Notes under the pieces: model-generated
The model's database searches: none
The model's input: only the letters and a program-made list of their open reading frames with translations
What the model was told of the DNA's origin: nothing
Translations under genes and position numbers: made by a program
Origin: Winogradskyella haliclonae
GTDB taxonomy: Bacteria; Bacteroidota; Bacteroidia; Flavobacteriales; Flavobacteriaceae
Length of the DNA stretch: 64,000 nt
Reading direction: 5' to 3'
Assembly: GCF_014635865.1 (NCBI RefSeq)
Contig: NZ_BMDQ01000003.1
Span: forward strand, 1-64,000
In this document: positions 60,098 through 64,000 of the stretch, in pieces
How the letters are laid out: every line of letters begins with the position of its first letter
Position numbering within the stretch: the stretch's first letter is position 1

Positions 60098-60937
60098 TTA
60101 TGGAATCCATTTCTTATCAAAATTCGGCTTACGTTTCTCTAAAAATGCATCTCTACCCTCTTTAGCTTCATCAGTCATATATGCTAAACGAGTGGCTTCT
60201 CCTGCAAATACTTGTTGCCCAACCATACCGTCATCAGTAAGGTTCATTGCAAACTTCAACATCTTTATCGATGTAGGAGATTTAGCCAATATCTCTTGAG
60301 CCCATTCATAAGCAGTATCTTCTAAATCTTGATGTGGAATTACAGCATTAACCATCCCCATTTCATAAGCCTCTTGAGCAGAATAGTTACGCCCTAAAAA
60401 GAAAATCTCTCTAGCTTTCTTTTGCCCTACCATTTTTGCTAAATATGCTGAGCCATAACCACCATCAAAGCTTGTTACATCTGCATCAGTTTGTTTAAAA
60501 ATTGCATGTTCTTTACTCGCTAAAGTTAAGTCACATACAACATGCAAACTATGTCCGCCACCAACTGCCCATCCAGGGACAACAGCAATTACTGCTTTTG
60601 GCATAAATCTGATAAGACGCTGTACTTCTAAAATATTAAGTCTATGGTAACCATCGTCACCTACATAGCCTTGATGACCTCTTGCCCTTTGGTCACCTCC
60701 AGAACAAAAACTCCAAATACCATCTTTAGTCGATGGCCCTTCTGCACTGAGTAAAACTACACCTATGTTAACATCTTCATTTGCATCGTAAAATGCATCA
60801 TAAAGCTCTGAAGTCGTCTTTGGTCTGAATGCATTTCTAATATTTGGCCTATTAAATGCTATACGAGCTACCCCATTAAATTTTTTATAAGTAATGTCTT
60901 CGTATTCTTTAGCAACGACCCATTTTATATCGCTCAT
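60098..60937 (-). CDS. menB: 1,4-Dihydroxy-2-naphthoyl-CoA synthase
   Basis: 279 residues from the ATG at 60937 (MSDIKWVVAKEYEDI). The TTG at 60958 is rejected because an exact -7 box ends one base before it. Crotonase fold with the MenB-specific CSGGDQRARGHQGYVGDDGYH (~85-105, shown by its GGDQ part), GWAVGGGHSLHVVCDLTLAS (~133-152) and the C-terminal RKPNFDKKW. It closes the naphthoquinone ring. First gene of menB-menA-DUF2490. Confidence 0.96.
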   Translation of the reverse strand: MSDIKWVVAKEYEDITYKKFNGVARIAFNRPNIRNAFRPKTTSELYDAFYDANEDVNIGVVLLSAEGPSTKDGIWSFCSGGDQRARGHQGYVGDDGYHRLNILEVQRLIRFMPKAVIAVVPGWAVGGGHSLHVVCDLTLASKEHAIFKQTDADVTSFDGGYGSAYLAKMVGQKKAREIFFLGRNYSAQEAYEMGMVNAVIPHQDLEDTAYEWAQEILAKSPTSIKMLKFAMNLTDDGMVGQQVFAGEATRLAYMTDEAKEGRDAFLEKRKPNFDKKWIP

Positions 60938-60959
60938 TAAATATTCATTCTTTAGCAAA

Positions 60960-60967
60960 CAAAAATA
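60960..60967 (-). promoter_or_regulatory. -7 box of menB
   Basis: Exact TATTTTTG on the minus strand, 22 bases before the ATG at 60937; it excludes the upstream TTG start. Confidence 0.55.
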
Positions 60968-61207
60968 CGGATTAATTCTATTTCTAATTCTATGATTAAC
61001 TTACAAAAAGAGCATCATTTTGTTTAAGATTGAAATCTACTTTATTCAACGAAAACGTTGTAATTAAAACCAACTCAAATTACTATTAATCAAGCATTTA
61101 AAATATCCGTAACATTTCATGTATTTTATTATTTAATTCTAACATAAGCTAAACAAATTTTGAAGTTTTAGTACCTGATACGTTAAAGTCAAAAAATGTT
61201 ATGATAA

Positions 61208-61225
61208 TACTATGCTTGCATAGTA
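61208..61225 (+). promoter_or_regulatory. Operator-like palindrome overlapping the -7 box
   Basis: TACTATGC-TT-GCATAGTA, a perfect 8+2+8 palindrome whose last two bases are the first two of the -7 box TACTTTTG (61224-61231) of the gene at 61252. A protein bound here would block RNA polymerase. Confidence 0.6.
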
Positions 61226-61231
61226 CTTTTG
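61224..61231 (+). promoter_or_regulatory. -7 box of the STAS-like gene
   Basis: Exact TACTTTTG, 20 bases before the ATG at 61252; no TTG at the -33 position. Confidence 0.55.
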
Positions 61232-61251
61232 CACTCTCTTAAACAAAAAAT

Positions 61252-61650
61252 ATGTCGATAACTGAGCACAAGAACACTTCGGAACTTACTGATTATCAAG
61301 AAGTAAATATTGGAAAATTATACTTTTTTGATAATTATGTTGTTGGTGAATTTAATGAAGGCGTACATATAGATTTTGAAACATTTGTAGAATCTACTGA
61401 AAAAATACTTAGCTATTTTGGTAGTAATGATTTTGGTTTTATTGCAAATAGAACAAATTCTTATTCAATTGATTTAAATGACGCAAATCGTTTTAATAAG
61501 AGTTTTCCAAATCTTAAGGCCTATGCTGTAGTATGCGATACTCTATTTGGAAAAGGTGTATTTGAAATTGAAAACCAGTTCTTTAAGTTTAATCGACAAA
61601 TATTTAAAAACTTAGATGAAGCAATAACTTGGATTGGAGAAACACTATAA
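61252..61650 (+). CDS. STAS/SpoIIAA-like small protein
   Basis: 132 residues. Alternating strands and helices (KLYFFDNYVVGEFNEGVHID, then FGFIANRTNSYSIDLNDANR, KAYAVVCDTLFGKGVFEIEN, NLDEAITWIGETL) match the SpoIIAA-like/STAS-SEC14-like fold of Flavobacterial proteins. The serine of classic anti-anti-sigma proteins is not clear. It is transcribed alone from a promoter with an operator-like palindrome, so it seems to be tightly controlled. Role unknown. Confidence 0.75.
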   Translation: MSITEHKNTSELTDYQEVNIGKLYFFDNYVVGEFNEGVHIDFETFVESTEKILSYFGSNDFGFIANRTNSYSIDLNDANRFNKSFPNLKAYAVVCDTLFGKGVFEIENQFFKFNRQIFKNLDEAITWIGETL

Positions 61651-61656
61651 AAGCAT

Positions 61657-62487
61657 CTATTTTAAATAGATTCCGTCATCTTTGATTTCAATTTTTCTTG
61701 CTTTGTATAATGAGCCAACGGCTTTTTTAAAGTTCTTTTTACTCATTTGAAGCATATCCCTTATATCATCAGGTGCAGATTTATCATTTAGTGGCAGAAA
61801 ACCCCCATTATCCCCCAATTCTGTCAAGATAAACTGCGCATTGGGCTCTATACTACGATACCCAATTTGGCTTAGAGAAATATCTAACTTATTTCCAGGT
61901 CTTATTTTTTTGATAGTGCCCTTTAACCTGTCTCCGACGCTTAGATCTTTAAAGATTTCATCTTTAAAGACTAGGCCAAGGTGACGTTTGTTTACAATCA
62001 CATTCATACCAATATCCGAAGGGTGCGACACAATTAAATCTACTTCTTCGTAGCGTTCTACAGTCAATTCTTTATTATCAAGAAAACGATTTGTTTTACT
62101 AGAAGCTACAAGACGACCTGACTCTTCATCTAAATAGCAGTGTACGAGATACCAACCTCCCGCTTTCATTTTAAAAGCTTGCTCCTTAAATGGGCAGAAT
62201 AATTCTTTTACTAAACCCCAATCCAAAAAAGCACCAAACTTTGTAACTTGATTGCAACGCAACAAAGCAAAATCACCTTTTTTAATATAGGGTTTGTCTG
62301 TAATTGCAACAGGTCTTTCTTCGTTATCTAAATAAGCGAAAACTTCAATCTGGTCTCCTATTTCAAAAGATTCTGGCACATACCTGTTTGGCAATAAAAT
62401 CTCGTTCTCTTCATTATCTCCTAAGAAGAGTCCTGGTTCTGTATCTCTTAAAATCGTAAGTGTATTGTACTCGCCTATATGTATCAT
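61657..62487 (-). CDS. CvfB-like S1 RNA-binding protein
   Basis: 276 residues. Several S1-like barrels: ~1-60, ~65-130 (ALLRCNQVTKFGAFLDWGLVKELFCPFKEQ region) and ~145-215 (IGMNVIVNKRHLGLVFKDEIF), then a winged-helix-like C-terminus (MLQMSKKNFKKAVGSLYKARKIEI). This matches the CvfB / YitL family. Staphylococcal CvfB binds RNA and affects virulence gene expression; the Bacteroidetes role is unknown. A -7 box ends four bases before its ATG. Confidence 0.9.
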   Translation of the reverse strand: MIHIGEYNTLTILRDTEPGLFLGDNEENEILLPNRYVPESFEIGDQIEVFAYLDNEERPVAITDKPYIKKGDFALLRCNQVTKFGAFLDWGLVKELFCPFKEQAFKMKAGGWYLVHCYLDEESGRLVASSKTNRFLDNKELTVERYEEVDLIVSHPSDIGMNVIVNKRHLGLVFKDEIFKDLSVGDRLKGTIKKIRPGNKLDISLSQIGYRSIEPNAQFILTELGDNGGFLPLNDKSAPDDIRDMLQMSKKNFKKAVGSLYKARKIEIKDDGIYLK

Positions 62488-62491
62488 GGAG

Positions 62492-62499
62492 CAAAGGTA
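62492..62499 (-). promoter_or_regulatory. -7 box of the CvfB-like gene, predicted leaderless
   Basis: Exact TACCTTTG on the minus strand, then CTCC, then the ATG at 62487. Confidence 0.6.
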
Positions 62500-62520
62500 T
62501 CATTATTAATGTATGTAGCT

Positions 62521-62559
62521 AAAAAAAGCGTTAGTATTCTTATGCAGAACTCTAACGCT
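62521..62559 (-). terminator. Intrinsic terminator of the DUF2853 gene
   Basis: Minus strand AGCGTTAG / CTAACGCT outer stem with inner TTCT / AAGAA pairing, followed by seven T, between the DUF2853 stop and the CvfB promoter. Confidence 0.8.
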
Positions 62560-62580
62560 CGTAGTATCTTTTAAAAGATT

Positions 62581-62919
62581 CTAGTAAACTGATTCTTTAT
62601 TGAAATGTTTTGTAAGCATATAGTAGATTACTGCTCTATACTTGTTACGATTAGAACGACCATATGTTTCAATAACACTATCGATGGCCTTATCCAAATC
62701 AGCACTATCACTTAATCCTAATTTTTTAATCAAGAAGTTGTTTTTCACAGTAGCTAATTCTTTTTCGTCAGATCCAGAAACTGTAGCAGCATCTGCATTA
62801 TAAATTGATGGTCCTAAACCAACAGTTACTTTAGTCAGTAAATCCATATCAGGATTCATACCACACTTGTCTTTTAAGTCTGCAGCATATTTTTCAATAA
62901 GGTCGTCTCTTTTACTCAT
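62581..62919 (-). CDS. DUF2853 family protein
   Basis: 112 residues, all-helical, starting MSKRDDLIEKYAADLKDKCG and ending YRAVIYYMLTKHFNKESVY, the DUF2853 pattern. No signal peptide, so cytoplasmic. Function unknown. It lies 94 bases downstream of menD on the same strand but ends at its own terminator. Confidence 0.88.
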   Translation of the reverse strand: MSKRDDLIEKYAADLKDKCGMNPDMDLLTKVTVGLGPSIYNADAATVSGSDEKELATVKNNFLIKKLGLSDSADLDKAIDSVIETYGRSNRNKYRAVIYYMLTKHFNKESVY

Positions 62920-63013
62920 CTTATAGTTTTTTAGATTAATACATTAGAACATTTTAAAGATAGTGAAATTTACTATTCAAATAAAAAAGACCAACAAATT
63001 ATTCAGAATTTTA

Positions 63014-64000
63014 CTACTTAATAAATTCAAAATAGCCAAGTAAAATTTCATCATTAATTTGAGAAGGCGTAAAAATTTCTAACAATTTTGGTTGATGAGA
63101 AGTCTCATAAAACGTTTTTAAAACCTTTGTCAAAGCTAATTCATCATTTACAGAAGTATATTCAAAATTATACATTTTTGACAAGTCTGAAGCATCAAGG
63201 TTATGCTTAGTTTCAAAGAACATATCAAAATTTTCGGTATTCTTATGACCTGGTAAAATCCTAAAAATTCCACCTCCGGAATTATTAATAACTATGATTC
63301 TAAAGTTATTAGGAATGTAATTATTCCAAAGCGCATTGCTGTCATAGAAGAAACTTAAGTCGCCGGTAATAAAAGTGACACGTTCTTTAGAAGCCAAAGC
63401 TGCGCCAATTGCTGTACTTGTACTACCATCAATACCACTTGTACCTCTATTACAAAATACGGTTATATTATTTTTAAGTTGAAATAACTGCGTATATCGT
63501 ATTGCGGAGCTGTTACCAACTTGAAGCTGACTATTACTAGGGATACTTCTAAGTATTTTATCAAAAACTATAAAGTCTGAAAACGGAATCGTCTGCAAAT
63601 AATCATCATGTAACATTCGGCGCTTTTCTCTAATAGACAACCAATGTGTTTTGTATTGACTTTGATTACTAATATTTACTCCCGACAAAAACACATCAAA
63701 AAATGTATTTGGCTTTAATCTTATATGCCTGTCCAATACAAAAAAGGTATCATTAGCATTGTATTCATCAACATGCCAATGGTATCGAGGCTTATAATCT
63801 CTTAAAAAACGCTTTACTTTTTTTGATACGACTAAACCACCAAAAGTCAGTAATACATCTGGTTGAAGTTTATTAAAATCTTCATCCTCAAGAGGTGCTA
63901 TAAGTTTATCAATCCCTGGAAATATGTCCTTATGATGAAGGTTAGACGTGGTTTCTGTCATGATAATAACACTATTGTCTTTTGCCAATTGATGCAACCA
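63014..64000 (-). CDS. menD: MenD, 2-succinyl-5-enolpyruvyl-6-hydroxy-3-cyclohexene-1-carboxylate synthase (C-terminal part)
   Basis: The frame is open to the window edge, so 328 residues of about 550-580 are seen; the start lies beyond base 64000. The thiamine-diphosphate domain is complete: FCNRGTSGIDGSTSTAIGAA (MenD-type), ITGDLSFFYDSNALWNNY with the GDLS/NN cofactor motif, and VINNSGGGIFRILPG. It joins isochorismate and 2-oxoglutarate, the first committed menaquinone step. menB, menA, menC and menE lie nearby; menF and menH are not in the window. Confidence 0.93.
   Translation of the reverse strand, partial: WLHQLAKDNSVIIMTETTSNLHHKDIFPGIDKLIAPLEDEDFNKLQPDVLLTFGGLVVSKKVKRFLRDYKPRYHWHVDEYNANDTFFVLDRHIRLKPNTFFDVFLSGVNISNQSQYKTHWLSIREKRRMLHDDYLQTIPFSDFIVFDKILRSIPSNSQLQVGNSSAIRYTQLFQLKNNITVFCNRGTSGIDGSTSTAIGAALASKERVTFITGDLSFFYDSNALWNNYIPNNFRIIVINNSGGGIFRILPGHKNTENFDMFFETKHNLDASDLSKMYNFEYTSVNDELALTKVLKTFYETSHQPKLLEIFTPSQINDEILLGYFEFIK

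Larger units (their letters stand above)
60938..61251. promoter_or_regulatory. Divergent regulatory region between menB and the STAS-like gene
   Basis: A 314-base gap without a gene. It contains the menB -7 box at 60960-60967 (minus, TATTTTTG), an inverted repeat CAACG-AAAA-CGTTG at 61047-61060, an 18-base palindrome at 61208-61225 and an exact -7 box for the plus-strand gene at 61224-61231. Confidence 0.6.

Overview
The window is AT-rich, densely coded chromosome of a member of the Bacteroidota, most likely a marine Flavobacteriaceae. The evidence is type IX secretion parts (PorP/SprF, PorQ, a gliding-motility-type C-terminal sorting domain), SusC-like and TonB-dependent receptors, the menaquinone pathway, a zapA-6S RNA-rny arrangement, and -7 promoter boxes of the Bacteroidetes form TAnnTTTG. 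I assign no genus. No rRNA, tRNA, CRISPR array, insertion sequence, prophage or integrated element is visible; nearly everything looks like vertically inherited core genome.

Layout. 1-4056: end of a large secreted adhesin, then PorP/SprF and an OmpA/PD40 protein, a typical type IX secretion substrate-accessory module. 4264-7515: Crp/Fnr regulator, a small exported protein, sterol-desaturase-like hydroxylase, small membrane protein and VOC protein. 7578-18624 (mostly minus): CAP lipoprotein, pdxH, an operon pyrR-pyrB-STAS-like-rnz, rpsA with a long leader, a Kbp-like LysM protein (plus), then cmk-porQ and lon. 18853-21809: ECF sigma factor, probable anti-sigma protein and two auto-adhesin/GIN-type envelope proteins. 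21870-30369: lipoprotein, UMF1-type transporter, M48 protease, msrB, DUF1572 protein, NDH-2, lipoamide dehydrogenase, beta-barrel proteins, aroQ. 30584-33957: xerD, rny, a 6S-type RNA, zapA and a coiled-coil partner. 34235-43384: LytM-family M23 protein, TonB receptor, cysteine desulfurase, calcium-repeat lipoprotein, Smr protein, small membrane proteins, rocD. 43562-51442: a second ECF sigma operon with a recognisable autoregulatory promoter, an RlmD-like methyltransferase with DUF6452/DUF6048, holA, an orphan HsdR-N nuclease-like protein, a glycosyltransferase and an OmpA protein. 51515-54449: two von Willebrand A proteins, one fused to SusC-like plug domains and one lacking its metal-binding residues. 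54541-64000: menaquinone genes menE, menC, menA, menB and part of menD, interleaved with a CPBP protease, an SDR enzyme, DUF2490, a STAS-like protein, a CvfB-like S1 protein and DUF2853.

The observations most worth following are: (1) five genes in which an exact TAnnTTTG box ends four bases before the start codon, predicting leaderless mRNAs; (2) the VWA pair 51515-54449, an active-looking SusC-plug/VWA chimera beside a MIDAS-less paralogue; (3) a perfect 8+2+8 operator-like palindrome inside the promoter of the STAS-like gene at 61252; (4) a GAAC-N16-CGTC promoter in front of the sigma gene at 44492; (5) an RlmD-like enzyme lacking the usual iron-sulfur cysteines. None proves a new system by itself; the VWA pair and the leaderless class are the best candidates.
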